A stretch of 64,000 bases of DNA. It comes from Nocardioides dongkuii (GTDB lineage Bacteria > Actinomycetota > Actinomycetes > Propionibacteriales > Nocardioidaceae). The stretch covers positions 2,170,001-2,234,000 of the forward strand of contig NZ_CP059903.1 of assembly GCF_014127485.1 (NCBI RefSeq), read 5' to 3'. The first letter of the stretch is position 1. Every line of letters begins with the position of its first letter. Under the pieces are notes generated by a model. That model searched no databases. It was not told the DNA's origin and worked only from the letters and a program-made list of their open reading frames with translations. Shown piece after piece: positions 28,937 through 37,479 of this stretch. The position numbers and the translations under genes are program-made.

Positions 28937-29626
28937 TCACTCCCCGAACAGCTCCGACTCCTCCAGCCGGGCGAGCGCGGCGACCGCGGCGATCTGCGTC
29001 CCCACGGCCAGCTTGCGCAGCACGGCACGCACCTGCGACCGGACGGTCGCCACGGAGACCCCTCGCTCCCAGGCCAGCACGCCGACCGGCATCCCGTCCC
29101 GCAGGCCGGCGAGCACGTCGCGCTCGCTGGCGGTGAGCCGCTCCAGGCGGGCCACGAGCTGCCGGATCTCCTCCGGCAGCGCGGCCCAGGCGTCGAACGC
29201 CGCCGAGCGCACCTCGGGCTCGAGGATCCCCTCCCCGGCCTCGAGGCGCTCGAGCGCGCCGTACAGCTCCTCCAGGCTCGACCCCGCGGACAGGATCCCT
29301 TCGGCACCCGCGGCGAGCAGGGCTCCCCACCGGGCGTCGACCCGGCCGGGGGCGATCACGAGCCAGATCTCGGTGCCGCGGCTCACCAGGCACCGTGCGG
29401 CGGCCAGGGACAACGGATCGTCGAGGTCGCAGACCAGCACCCCGGACCACGGTCCGGAGCCCCCGGGCTCCGGCGGTCCCACCGCGGCGCGGGCCGGACC
29501 GAAGCGCCAGCGCATGGTGGCCACCGACCGACCGCGGCTGTTCAGCGCGGCCGCGACCGCCTCACCCATCAGCTGGTGGTCAGCCAGCACGTGCACCGGT
29601 CGACCGGTCACCATGTGTGCCTGCAC
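28937..29626 (-). CDS. LuxR-family regulator with degenerate receiver domain
   Basis: 229-aa DNA-binding protein. Residues about 8-140 have the outline of a response-regulator receiver (VHVLADHQLMGEAVAAALNSRG, VLVCDLDDP), but the acidic pair at the N-terminus is reduced and the usual Lys near the end is missing (GILSAGSSLEEL). It may therefore not be phosphorylated. The C-terminal LTASERDVLAGLRDGM and VSVATVRSQVRAVLRKLAV form a GerE/LuxR helix-turn-helix. GTG at 29626 is chosen for its GGGAG upstream. It diverges from the kinase gene and is a candidate regulator of the polysaccharide locus. Confidence 0.85.
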   Translation of the reverse strand: MQAHMVTGRPVHVLADHQLMGEAVAAALNSRGRSVATMRWRFGPARAAVGPPEPGGSGPWSGVLVCDLDDPLSLAAARCLVSRGTEIWLVIAPGRVDARWGALLAAGAEGILSAGSSLEELYGALERLEAGEGILEPEVRSAAFDAWAALPEEIRQLVARLERLTASERDVLAGLRDGMPVGVLAWERGVSVATVRSQVRAVLRKLAVGTQIAAVAALARLEESELFGE

Positions 29627-29741
29627 GCCGGCCGCTCCCTCCGTGCGCCGCGAGGACGCAGACCCCCGCTCCTCACGCCGGTGCGCGCCTCTGCGCCACC
29701 GACCTCACCACCCGAACCCGCTCCGAGAACCCACCGGAGGA

Positions 29742-29767
29742 GAACGTCACCCGAAAAGGTGACGTTC
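29742..29767. promoter_or_regulatory. Inverted repeat with CGAAAA loop
   Basis: Arms GAACGTCACC and GGTGACGTTC, 10 bp perfect, separated by CGAAAA. It is a candidate operator or leader hairpin in the divergent promoter region. Confidence 0.7.
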
Positions 29768-29805
29768 CCGAGCACACCGGGGTACGGGGAACCTGCACGG
29801 CGATA

Positions 29806-29824
29806 CCTCATCTGCAGGATGAGG
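29806..29824. promoter_or_regulatory. Inverted repeat CCTCATC/GATGAGG
   Basis: Seven-bp perfect arms separated by TGCAG, about 65 bp upstream of the TATGGT box. It is a candidate operator. Confidence 0.55.
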
Positions 29825-30068
29825 ATGCCATCTCCGGCGCCGGTACAGACGTCCGTTCCGCGGCAGGCGTGGAAGCGTTTCCCCAAGATATGGTATGCGA
29901 GCGGAGTTTCATGTGCCGTCCATCGCCGAGCAGGCCACGGTCGTCCCTGTGGACGTCAAGGCAGGCCCAGAGGGCGGCTCTACGTTCCTCTCCGTGGGGA
30001 ACGAGTCCACGCGCGCTGCCGGACCGGGCCGCCAGCAGCAGTCCGAGGGGGGACCGTGGAGGCGCTGG

Positions 30069-31526
30069 ATGATGACGTACCGGGCTGAGGACCTGCTCCG
30101 CGCCGGCTTGCGGATCCTGGCACTGGCCTTCTTCATCGCGCTCCCGATCGCGATCGTCATGTGGCTGGTGCCGGCGACGCGGGACCTCGACCGGGCCGCA
30201 CTCGTCCACGAGCTGGTCGTCTACCCGTCCGTGCTGGTGGGCGGGATGCTGCTGTACGTCTGCTGGCGCCTCGCGCACAACGAGACGACCGCCTGGCTGA
30301 CTGCCGTGGTCACGCTCGTCGGCGTCCAGGGCCTCGGGGTCGCCGCCATCCGGATCGCGCAGCCCGGCGCCATGGGCGAGCACGCCGGGTGGCTCGCCGG
30401 GATCGACCTCGCCGTCCAGACGCTGATGGTGGTGATGGCCGCGAACGCAGCGCGCCGCCCTCTGACCGTCGACCCGCTGCTCGTCGCCGTCGTCGGCGGC
30501 GTCCTGGTCACCGTCGCCCGGATGGCGGCGTTGGGGCTCCCGACGACGGCACTGACCGAGAACCAGCTCCGAGGTCTCGCGCTCGTGCTGTTCGCCGGAC
30601 AGGTTCTCACCGCCGCGCTGGTCCTCCGGCTGCCGCACTCCCCCAGGTGGCTGCGAGCACGCATCGGGGTGGTCGCCGTGGTCCTCGGGCTCAGCCACCT
30701 GATGATCTCCCCCTACCCCGCCAACGAGGCCGGGAACGGCGTCGCGATCGGCCTCGGCGTCCTCGGCACGGCGGTGCTGCTCGACGCCGCGTACATGCTT
30801 CTCAAGGTGCTCCTCCAGCGACAGCGCAGCACGGTACGGAGCCTCCACGACCGGGTCGAGCACCTCGAGGCGGGCGTCCGGATCGACCGGGCGCGACTGC
30901 ACGAGATCGGGACGACCCTCGCGGGCATCGCCAACGCCTCCACGCTGCTGCATCACGAGTCCTTCTCGATGACCCCCGACCGTCGGCGAGCACTCGAACG
31001 GGCCGTCGACGCCGAGGCGGCCCGGCTCCTGCGCCTGATGGACAAGCGACACGTCGCCCGGCCGGAGGAGACCGACCTGGACACGCTGCTCGAGCCCGTC
31101 GTCACGGCACACCGCGAGCGCGGACGGGTGGTCCACTGGGAGTCCTGCGGGCTCAAGGCGAGCTGCCGTCCCGACGACATCGCCGAGGTCGTCAACATCC
31201 TGCTCGAGAACGCCGCCCAGCACGCCGGCACCGGAACGGAGCTGACCGTGCGGCGGGTCGGCTCCTCGATCCGCATCCACGTCAGCGACCAGGGCCCGGG
31301 CATCCCTCCCGACGTCGCGGGGAACCTCTTCGCGTGGGGCAGACGCGGTCCGGGCTCGAACGGCCAGGGGATCGGCCTCCACATCGCCCACCGCCTGATG
31401 ACCGAGCAGGGCGGCGACCTCGTGGTGTTGTCCTGCCCCGGGGCCGGCACCACGTTCGTCGCCTCGTTGCCCGAAGCGAGCGAGGACTGGGGGGACGCCG
31501 ACGATGGCGGCAAGCGGGACGCGTAG
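30069..31526 (+). CDS. Membrane sensor histidine kinase
   Basis: 485-aa kinase. The N-terminal half (about 15-255) has seven or eight membrane helices and no large outer domain. A short coiled linker leads to the phosphoacceptor helix RLHEIGTTLAGIANAS (His near 280). The ATPase domain follows with N box NILLENAAQH, G1 DQGPGIP and G2 GQGIGLHIA. ATG at 30069 is preferred: GGAGG precedes it by 6 bases and the membrane region begins there; an upstream ATG at 29895 would add 58 poorly coding residues. The response regulator gene starts inside its 3' end, so the pair is coupled. Confidence 0.88.
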   Translation: MMTYRAEDLLRAGLRILALAFFIALPIAIVMWLVPATRDLDRAALVHELVVYPSVLVGGMLLYVCWRLAHNETTAWLTAVVTLVGVQGLGVAAIRIAQPGAMGEHAGWLAGIDLAVQTLMVVMAANAARRPLTVDPLLVAVVGGVLVTVARMAALGLPTTALTENQLRGLALVLFAGQVLTAALVLRLPHSPRWLRARIGVVAVVLGLSHLMISPYPANEAGNGVAIGLGVLGTAVLLDAAYMLLKVLLQRQRSTVRSLHDRVEHLEAGVRIDRARLHEIGTTLAGIANASTLLHHESFSMTPDRRRALERAVDAEAARLLRLMDKRHVARPEETDLDTLLEPVVTAHRERGRVVHWESCGLKASCRPDDIAEVVNILLENAAQHAGTGTELTVRRVGSSIRIHVSDQGPGIPPDVAGNLFAWGRRGPGSNGQGIGLHIAHRLMTEQGGDLVVLSCPGAGTTFVASLPEASEDWGDADDGGKRDA

Positions 31527-32193
31527 CGCGGTCCGCGTCCTCATCGTCGAGGACCACACCCTCTTCGCGGACTCCCTCGACCTGTCGCTGTCCATGGAGG
31601 GGTACGACGTCCGTCGCGTGGCGCTGCCGGACGACCACGGGTCGCTCGCCGCGGTCCTCTCGACGGTGCTGGCCGCGCACCCCCGCATCGTCCTGCTGGA
31701 CCTCGACCTCGGCCGCCTCGGTGACGGCTCCCGCCTGATCGGGCCGCTCGCGAAGGCGGGCGTCAACGTCGTCGTCGTCACCTCCTCCCCCGACCGAGCC
31801 CGGTGGGGCGAGTGCCTGCGCCTCGGCGCCCGGAAGGTCGTCACGAAGGCGCAACCCCTCAACGAGATCCTCTCCACGGTTCGTCGGCTCTCCCAGGGCT
31901 TCCCCGTCATGGACGTGGCCGAGCGCGAGCAGCTGCTCCAGCTCTGGCACGAGCAGCGCGGCGAGAAGCAGGAGGCGCGGGAGCGGCTCGAGCGGTTGAC
32001 CCGGCGGGAGCGCGAGGTCCTCGCGTTCCTGGTCCGGGGCAAGACCGTCCGGGAGATCGCGGCCCACGGCGTGGTCTCGGAGGCGACCGTGCGGACCCAG
32101 GTGAAGGCCATCCTGGCCAAGCTCGAGGTCTCCTCCCAGCTGGCCGCCGTCGGCCTGGCCTACCACGTCGGCTGGAGCTTCCCGCAGGACTAG
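31504..32193 (+). CDS. Response regulator, receiver plus LuxR helix-turn-helix
   Basis: 229-aa NarL/FixJ-type regulator. The receiver has VLIVEDHTLFADSL (acidic pocket), IVLLDLDLGRLG (phospho-accepting Asp near 65), VVVVTSSPD and ARKVVTKAQP (conserved Lys). A charged coil QEARERLERLTRREREVLAFLVRGK leads into the DNA-binding domain with VVSEATVRTQVKAILAKLEVSS. It overlaps the kinase gene by 23 bp and lies directly before the polysaccharide genes. Its C-terminal domain resembles that of the divergent LuxR-type regulator (shared RLERLT.RERDVLA/REREVLA). Confidence 0.93.
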   Translation: MAASGTRSAVRVLIVEDHTLFADSLDLSLSMEGYDVRRVALPDDHGSLAAVLSTVLAAHPRIVLLDLDLGRLGDGSRLIGPLAKAGVNVVVVTSSPDRARWGECLRLGARKVVTKAQPLNEILSTVRRLSQGFPVMDVAEREQLLQLWHEQRGEKQEARERLERLTRREREVLAFLVRGKTVREIAAHGVVSEATVRTQVKAILAKLEVSSQLAAVGLAYHVGWSFPQD

Positions 32194-32246
32194 CCCGACG
32201 GCGCTCTTGCCCGATTTACGGCATGCCCGCCCACCCCCGCGTTGCC

Positions 32247-32252
32247 TAGGTT
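32247..32252 (+). promoter_or_regulatory. -10 box of sugar transferase gene
   Basis: TAGGTT in GCCTAGGTTGACGGG, about 50 bases before the GTG at 32304, so this gene has a leader with a Shine-Dalgarno sequence (GGGAGG at 32288). Confidence 0.5.
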
Positions 32253-32303
32253 GACGGGACGTGGAACGGGGCCTCGAGCCCCTCGGAAGGGAGGTGGTCG
32301 GTC

Positions 32304-33773
32304 GTGACGGATGTGCTGCTCCCGCTCCCGCTCCCGGCAGGGCCGGTCCCTGCCGACCCGCTGGTCCTCGCCCCCCGACCGCTCCCCGGTGCGCTCGACA
32401 CGCGCGAGACCCCCGCACGGCCCGCGACGCGGCCGGTCCCCCACCTGCTGCCGGCCCTCTGCGACATCACCGCGACCCTCGCGGGAGTCGCCGCACTCCT
32501 CCTCGTCGGACCCGCGCCGGGGCCGGTCGCGGTCGTCGGGGCGCTCCTCCTCTGGGCGGGGCTCCTCCTCGCCGATGGACAGGCCTGGCCCCCGGACAGC
32601 GAGCGGGCCCGTGCCGACCGGCTGAGGGCGCTGGTGCGCCCCGCCGGCGTGCTCGCGCTGTGCGGCTGCGTGGCCGCGGAGCTGCCGGACGGCGCCTTCC
32701 CCCTCTCCCTCGCGTCCGGCCTCACCTCCGGTCAGGCGCTCGCCCTCGCCGCGGCGCTGGCCGTCCCGGTGGCCGTGGCCCGGCTCCTCCTGCCCGCGCC
32801 CGCCTCGACGCCCGTCGTCGTCGCGGGCGCGTCCAGCGCCACGCTCGACCACGTCACCGCCGCGTTCCGGCGTGCTCAGCCACGGGGCGACGTACGACCG
32901 GTGCTGGTCGCGGGTCCCTCCGCCGAGGAGGAGCCCGACCGCCCCAGCTGCGGGCTCCTCGACCTCCCTGCCGTCGCCGACCGGGCCGGTGCGCGCGTCG
33001 TGGTCCTGATCCCCAGCGACAGCCACCACCCGCCGGTGCTGCGCCGGCTGCAGTGGGAGCTGGAGGCGTCGGGACGGCGGCTGCTCCTCGCCCCCGGACC
33101 GCTCGACGTCGCCCCCACCCGTGCCACCACGTGGCACGTCGAGGGCCAGCCGCTCGTGGAGGTGCGCCCCTCGCGGCACGCCGCCCGCCTGCGGACCGTG
33201 ACCTGGGTGCCGGAACGGATCCTCGCCGCGATCGCGCTGTGCCTGATCAGCCCGGTGCTGCTCGCCGTGACGATCCTCATCCGGCTGGAGTCGCCCGGGC
33301 CGGCACTGTTCCGCCAGGTCCGGGTCGGACAGGACGGGCGGGAGTTCGTGATCTACAAGTTCCGCACGATGCGCGCCGACCCCGGGACGGACGTCCTGGT
33401 GAACGAGGCGGACGGGGTGCTGTTCAAGATCCGGCGCGATCCCCGCATCACGCGGCTCGGCGCCCACCTGCGTCGCTACTCCATCGACGAGCTCCCCCAG
33501 CTCGCCAACGTCGTGCTCGGCGACATGTCCCTCGTCGGCCCGCGGCCCGCCCTGCCCGCCGAGGTGGCGGCGTACGACGGGGACACCCGCCGGCGGCTGG
33601 CGGTGCGCCCCGGTCTCACGGGGCTGTGGCAGGTTTCCGGCCGCTCCGACCTCAGCTGGCAGGACACCGTCCGGCTCGACCTGCACTACGTCGACAACTG
33701 GTCGTTCCGGCTGGACCTGCGGATCCTGCGGCGGACCGTCGGCGCCGTGCTCACCCACCGTGGTGCGTACTGA
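32304..33773 (+). CDS. Polyprenyl-phosphate sugar-1-phosphate transferase (exopolysaccharide initiation)
   Basis: 489-aa enzyme of the WbaP/PssY type that puts the first sugar phosphate on undecaprenyl phosphate to start repeat-unit synthesis. Membrane helices occupy about residues 45-160 and a nucleotide-binding-like domain (VVVAGASSATLDHVTAAF) lies in the middle. The C-terminal bacterial sugar transferase domain (about 295-489) has a membrane-dipping helix, KFRTMRADPGTD, LRRYSIDELPQLANVVLGD, MSLVGPRPALPAE and RPGLTGLWQVSGRSDLSW. GTG start with GGGAGG upstream. It is followed by an overlapping secreted protein gene. Confidence 0.93.
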   Translation: MTDVLLPLPLPAGPVPADPLVLAPRPLPGALDTRETPARPATRPVPHLLPALCDITATLAGVAALLLVGPAPGPVAVVGALLLWAGLLLADGQAWPPDSERARADRLRALVRPAGVLALCGCVAAELPDGAFPLSLASGLTSGQALALAAALAVPVAVARLLLPAPASTPVVVAGASSATLDHVTAAFRRAQPRGDVRPVLVAGPSAEEEPDRPSCGLLDLPAVADRAGARVVVLIPSDSHHPPVLRRLQWELEASGRRLLLAPGPLDVAPTRATTWHVEGQPLVEVRPSRHAARLRTVTWVPERILAAIALCLISPVLLAVTILIRLESPGPALFRQVRVGQDGREFVIYKFRTMRADPGTDVLVNEADGVLFKIRRDPRITRLGAHLRRYSIDELPQLANVVLGDMSLVGPRPALPAEVAAYDGDTRRRLAVRPGLTGLWQVSGRSDLSWQDTVRLDLHYVDNWSFRLDLRILRRTVGAVLTHRGAY

Positions 33774-34644
33774 CGCTGGACCCCGTCGCCGCGCGCTCGC
33801 GGCCGGTGGGGCAGCGGTCGCGGCCCTCGGTGCCGCCGTCGGGGTCGCGAGCCTCACCGGAACGGACCAGACCGACGCCGCGCCGCCGGCCGGAGCGACC
33901 TTCGTCCGAGCCGAGTCCGACGGGGGCGTCTGGGTGGTGACCCGCAGCGACGGCACGACCCTCACCGTCGACCCGGACCTCGACGGAGCGGAAGCGCCCG
34001 GGCTGAGCCCCGACGGCCGCTGGCTCTCCTACGCCCGGGGGCCGGAGCCAGCACGGATCCTCACCCTGTACCTGCTGCGATCGGACCAGACCGAGCCACG
34101 TGCGGCGTCGCGTGTCGCCGCGACCCAGGGGTTCGCCCACCAGTGGTCCCCGGACAGCGCCCTCGTCCTGGTGCCGGTCGCCGACGGTGACGTCAACCTG
34201 GTCGACACGGCGACGAGCCTCGTCGGCCACTGGGGCGCCCCCGGCACGCCCACCGGGTTCGTCGACGACGACTCCCTCGGGTGGCTCCGGAGCCAGGGTG
34301 AACGGGGCGACGCGGGCCTGACCTGGGTGGTCACCGACCTCGAGACGACTCCCGAGCGCTCCCTCCGGCTCCAGGTGGACCGGGGCACCCTCGACCCCGC
34401 GGGCTCCCCGCACCTGATGCTCCGGCAGGCCTCGCTCTCCCCTGACGGGTCCCGGGTGGCCGCCCTGCTGGCCAACCACCGCGGACAGGCGCGGGTGCTC
34501 GTCTTCTCGACCGACGCCGGGGAGCTCCTCGAGCGCCGGGACCCGACCGGGACGGAGGTCGTGCTCGACTGCCCGTTCCGGTGGGAGTCCGGCTCCGCCG
34601 TGCTCCCGCGCCACGGCGAGGGCTGCGTCGTGGAGCCCGGCTGA
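33760..34644 (+). CDS. Exported beta-propeller-like (TolB/WD40-type) protein
   Basis: 294-aa protein with an RR-containing signal peptide (PRRRALAAGGAAVAALGAAVGVAS, Tat-like). Repeats of the type LSPDGRWLSYARG, WSPDSALVLVPV and LSPDGSRVAALLAN suggest a small TolB-like propeller. There is no catalytic motif. GTG at 33760 overlaps the end of the sugar transferase gene by 14 bp, so it is probably co-translated and serves the same pathway, perhaps at the cell surface. Ends head-on against the first sulfotransferase gene. Exact role unknown. Confidence 0.75.
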   Translation: MVRTDAGPRRRALAAGGAAVAALGAAVGVASLTGTDQTDAAPPAGATFVRAESDGGVWVVTRSDGTTLTVDPDLDGAEAPGLSPDGRWLSYARGPEPARILTLYLLRSDQTEPRAASRVAATQGFAHQWSPDSALVLVPVADGDVNLVDTATSLVGHWGAPGTPTGFVDDDSLGWLRSQGERGDAGLTWVVTDLETTPERSLRLQVDRGTLDPAGSPHLMLRQASLSPDGSRVAALLANHRGQARVLVFSTDAGELLERRDPTGTEVVLDCPFRWESGSAVLPRHGEGCVVEPG

Positions 34645-34652
34645 CCGGGGCG

Positions 34653-35486
34653 CTACCAGCCCCAGGACTCCCGCAGCGGCAAGCCGAACGTGCGCTCGAG
34701 GGCGTCGACCTCGGGGGCCAGGGCCGCCCGGACGGCCGACACGTCGCCCGCCTCGGGACGAACCGCCCGCCGGTCGATCGGCTGGTAGAGCGCCCGGTGC
34801 ACCAGTGGCGACCGCTTGACCATGCCGACCAGCCGCGCGCCGTCGTGCTCGCGCACCCAGTCCGCGCTCCGCCGAGCCGCGCCGGCCAGGCGGACCGAGC
34901 GCGCCCGGGCTGCGGGCAGCCGCGCGGCGAGGTCCTTGGCCTCCAGGGGCAGCGGGTCGATCTCGAGGAAGTCGGTCACCGCGTCGAGGAAGCCCTGGGG
35001 GTCCGCCTCGAGGTCGTCGAAGACGCCGACGTGGACGAGGTGGCGCGGGAACCGCTCGAGGAAGCGGTCGAGGCCGGTGGCGTAGCGACCGTGCTCGAGG
35101 AGCTCCGGCCGGCTCTCGAGGGCCTCGGCGAAGGTGTCCGGGCCGATGCCGTGCTTGCGCATGTAGAGGTACGACGACCACGCGCGGTCGACGGGGTCGC
35201 GCAGGCAGACCATCACCTTGACCGGGCCCAGCGTCGCGTGGATGCGCGCCGCCGCCTCGGGGTGGAAGAGGTAGTCCTGGCACACCTCACCGACGACCGC
35301 CTCGCCGCGCGCGGCGCGGAACTGCGCGGCGTACCACTCCAGCCCCCGGTCGTAGTACCGGTCGAAGAAGTACAGGTCCTTGGCCGGGGTCAGGTAGGCG
35401 TCCGGGTGCTTGAGCAGCATCTCGTGCAACCACGACGAGCCCGCCTTGTCCGGGCCGACGTACAGGAAGTTCGGCAGCCGGCTCAT
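34653..35486 (-). CDS. Sulfotransferase (type 1), last gene of minus-strand polysaccharide operon
   Basis: 277-aa cytosolic enzyme that moves sulfate from PAPS to an acceptor, here presumably a saccharide. The 5'-phosphosulfate loop is FLYVGPDKAGSSWLHEMLL (about residues 6-24), and the 3'-phosphate loop is MVCLRDPVDRAWSSYLYM (about 95-112). YFFDRYYDRGLEWYAAQF lies between them, as in the heparan-sulfotransferase-like group. ATG at 35486 overlaps the preceding glycosyltransferase stop (ATGA). It is one of four sulfotransferase genes in this locus. Confidence 0.9.
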   Translation of the reverse strand: MSRLPNFLYVGPDKAGSSWLHEMLLKHPDAYLTPAKDLYFFDRYYDRGLEWYAAQFRAARGEAVVGEVCQDYLFHPEAAARIHATLGPVKVMVCLRDPVDRAWSSYLYMRKHGIGPDTFAEALESRPELLEHGRYATGLDRFLERFPRHLVHVGVFDDLEADPQGFLDAVTDFLEIDPLPLEAKDLAARLPAARARSVRLAGAARRSADWVREHDGARLVGMVKRSPLVHRALYQPIDRRAVRPEAGDVSAVRAALAPEVDALERTFGLPLRESWGW

Positions 35487-36439
35487 GAGAGCCCCCGCCC
35501 CACGCGGCGCGCCGCGGAGAGCATCCGCTGCGGTTCGACGCCCGGGCTGGCGATGGCGATCGCGAGCCAGGCCTGCGGCGCCGCGGGGTAGCGGCACAGG
35601 GCCCGGCCGGCCATCCCCAGCGCGTGCCGGCGCTGGCCGGCCGCCGCGCGGGCGTAGGCGATCTGTCCGAGGATCCGCGCGTGGCCGCGCCGACGGTGCC
35701 GGAAGTCGGGGTGCTTGTCGAGGAGGTACTCCAGGGCGGTCGCGGTGTTGCGCGAGCGCTCGCGGAACCACGACGGGACGTCCTTGCGGATGTCCGCGAG
35801 CACGTCCTGGACGGCGCCGATCCGGCCGGCGCTGCTGGCCCGGAGCAACCAGTCGTAGTCCTCGCCGTAGCTGAAGGGCAGGTCCTCGTCGTACAGGCCG
35901 ACCCGGTCGAAGGCCGAGCGACGCATCATCAGGGTCGAGCTGTGCAGCTCCTTGACGCGGTTCGACAGCAGCCGCTCGTGCGAGACGACGGCCTCGCGCG
36001 CAGGCCAGTCGACGTCGCCTCGGTCTCCCATGAGCAGCCGGATGCCGGCGCCGACCGCGAGGAGCTCGGGGTCGGCGAGGAGCCGGTCGACCTGGCGGCG
36101 CACCTTGGTCGGGTGCCAGAGGTCGTCGTCGTCGCAGCTGGCGACGAGACTGCCGCTCGAGGCCAGCAGGCCGGAGTTCCGGGCGCCGCACAGCCCCGGG
36201 GTGCGCGTGTTGACGATCGGCCGCACCGCCCGACCCGGGCGGGAGAGCCCGACCAGGCAGGGATCGGGGTCCTCCTGGTCGTGGACCACGATGACCTCCA
36301 TCGACCCGGCGTAGTCCTGGGCGGTGATGGTGGCCAGCGTCTGCGCCAGGAGCTCGGGCCGGCCCCGGGTCGGGACCACGACACTCACCAGCGGCGTGGT
36401 CGTCGTCGACTCCGCCGTCGTCGATCGTTGTGCGTTCAC
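35483..36439 (-). CDS. Glycosyltransferase family 2
   Basis: 318-aa GT-A fold glycosyltransferase. VSVVVPTRGRPELLAQTLATI opens the nucleotide-sugar domain, GARNSGLLASSGSLVASCDDDDLW contains the DXD-type metal site, and FSYGEDYDWLLRASSAG carries the catalytic acid region. The C-terminal 90 residues are Arg/Ala-rich helices. GTG start at 36439 overlaps the upstream sulfotransferase stop; the stop overlaps the downstream sulfotransferase start. It presumably adds one sugar to the lipid-linked repeat unit. Confidence 0.92.
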   Translation of the reverse strand: MNAQRSTTAESTTTTPLVSVVVPTRGRPELLAQTLATITAQDYAGSMEVIVVHDQEDPDPCLVGLSRPGRAVRPIVNTRTPGLCGARNSGLLASSGSLVASCDDDDLWHPTKVRRQVDRLLADPELLAVGAGIRLLMGDRGDVDWPAREAVVSHERLLSNRVKELHSSTLMMRRSAFDRVGLYDEDLPFSYGEDYDWLLRASSAGRIGAVQDVLADIRKDVPSWFRERSRNTATALEYLLDKHPDFRHRRRGHARILGQIAYARAAAGQRRHALGMAGRALCRYPAAPQAWLAIAIASPGVEPQRMLSAARRVGRGLS

Positions 36440-37479
36440 ATGCGCCCCTCGGGGTCGTGCCGGTCAGGGTGGCCGGTCGTGGTGGGCGACCCGGGGGTCG
36501 CGAGGTAGCCGTAGGCGGTGAGCAGGGGCAGCGTGAGGGCCGTGACGACGGCCCGGTCCGCCGCCGGCATCTCGTCGGCCCAGCGGTCGTCGCGCCGGAG
36601 GGCGAGGTCGCCGGAGCGGAACCTCCCGGGGTTGCCGGAGAGGCCGTGGCTGGGCCCCAGGTGCACCCGGCCGCCCTCGACGGCCGGCAGGTCGCCCGGG
36701 TCCAGGCGCAGCCCGAGGGCGGCCGTGGCCCGCACGAGCGACGGGACCGGGTCGGCGACGAAGTCCTCGTAGCGCAGCCGTGCCGACCGCACGCCACCCA
36801 CGGCCGCGATCATCTCCATCTCCAGCTGCAGCGCGCTCCACTGGGCGGCGGCCCGCCGGGCCGGGATCCGCCACATCTCGTCGCGCCCGGTGGTCGCGTG
36901 CGGGCGCTCGACGTGCCGGCTCCAGGACCACGCGACCGCGCGCGGATCCCGGACCACGTTGAGGACCCGGACGTCGAGCCCGGGGGCTCCGGCGAGCGCC
37001 TGCCCGAGCGCCGGGCCCTTGGAGGCGTCGACCACGACTCGGGCGCCGGTCACCTCCGCGACGGCGCGGTAGATGCTCCGGTACGCCGTGCGCAGGTCGG
37101 CGAGCGGCGGCGGGACCGCGCCGCGCCGTACGACGAGGCCGGGCAGGTGTCGTTGGCGGGCGGCCACTCGCTGCAGCCGGACGAGGCGGTCGAGCACGTC
37201 CTCGGTCCAGCCGCCGAAGGCCAGGTCGCCGACCCGCTGCCACACCGCGCAGCGGGAGAACGGCTCGCCGCAGCCGCACCGCTCGTCGGCGGGGGCGACC
37301 GAGCGGGCGAGGTCGACGAGCTCGCCGACGTTGACCCACCCGGGGGCAGCGCCCAGCACCCGCTCGACGAGGGTCGAGCCGGAGCGGCCGAAACCGCCGA
37401 GGTAGAGGACGGTCGTCGTGGTCGTGGTGCCGCTGCTCGGAGCGGCGACCGCAACCGGACGTCGCTCAGCGGCCGGCAT
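36436..37479 (-). CDS. Sulfotransferase (type 3)
   Basis: 347-aa PAPS-dependent enzyme. TVLYLGGFGRSGSTLVERVLG is the 5'-phosphosulfate loop (about residues 24-44), and VLNVVRDPRAVAWSWSRHV the 3'-phosphate loop. The cysteine signature ERCGCGEPFSRC follows the first loop. It is a clear paralogue of the product at 40697-41647 (shared RCGCG.PFSRC, AFGGW and VTALTLP...YGY). ATG at 37479 overlaps the Alg13-like gene by 14 bp. The N-terminal 20 residues are low-complexity Thr/Ser. Confidence 0.88.
   Translation of the reverse strand: MPAAERRPVAVAAPSSGTTTTTTVLYLGGFGRSGSTLVERVLGAAPGWVNVGELVDLARSVAPADERCGCGEPFSRCAVWQRVGDLAFGGWTEDVLDRLVRLQRVAARQRHLPGLVVRRGAVPPPLADLRTAYRSIYRAVAEVTGARVVVDASKGPALGQALAGAPGLDVRVLNVVRDPRAVAWSWSRHVERPHATTGRDEMWRIPARRAAAQWSALQLEMEMIAAVGGVRSARLRYEDFVADPVPSLVRATAALGLRLDPGDLPAVEGGRVHLGPSHGLSGNPGRFRSGDLALRRDDRWADEMPAADRAVVTALTLPLLTAYGYLATPGSPTTTGHPDRHDPEGRM

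Larger units (their letters stand above)
29627..30068. other. Divergent regulatory region with hairpins, no gene
   Basis: About 440 bp between the LuxR-type gene and the kinase gene. It holds two perfect inverted repeats (listed separately) and a TATGGT box at 29890-29895 that could be the kinase promoter. An open frame extends upstream from the kinase to an ATG at 29895, but the translated segment looks non-coding and lacks a ribosome binding site. Confidence 0.6.

Noticed and set aside
29895..30068. A longer histidine kinase start at 29895
   Set aside because: The extra 58 codons look like regulatory DNA; ATG at 30069 has GGAGG at the right distance.
32207..32223. TGCCCGATTTACGGCAT before the sugar transferase as a third copy of the CCGANNTCGG dyad
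   Set aside because: Only about 10 of 17 positions match and the inner arms differ, so I do not count it.
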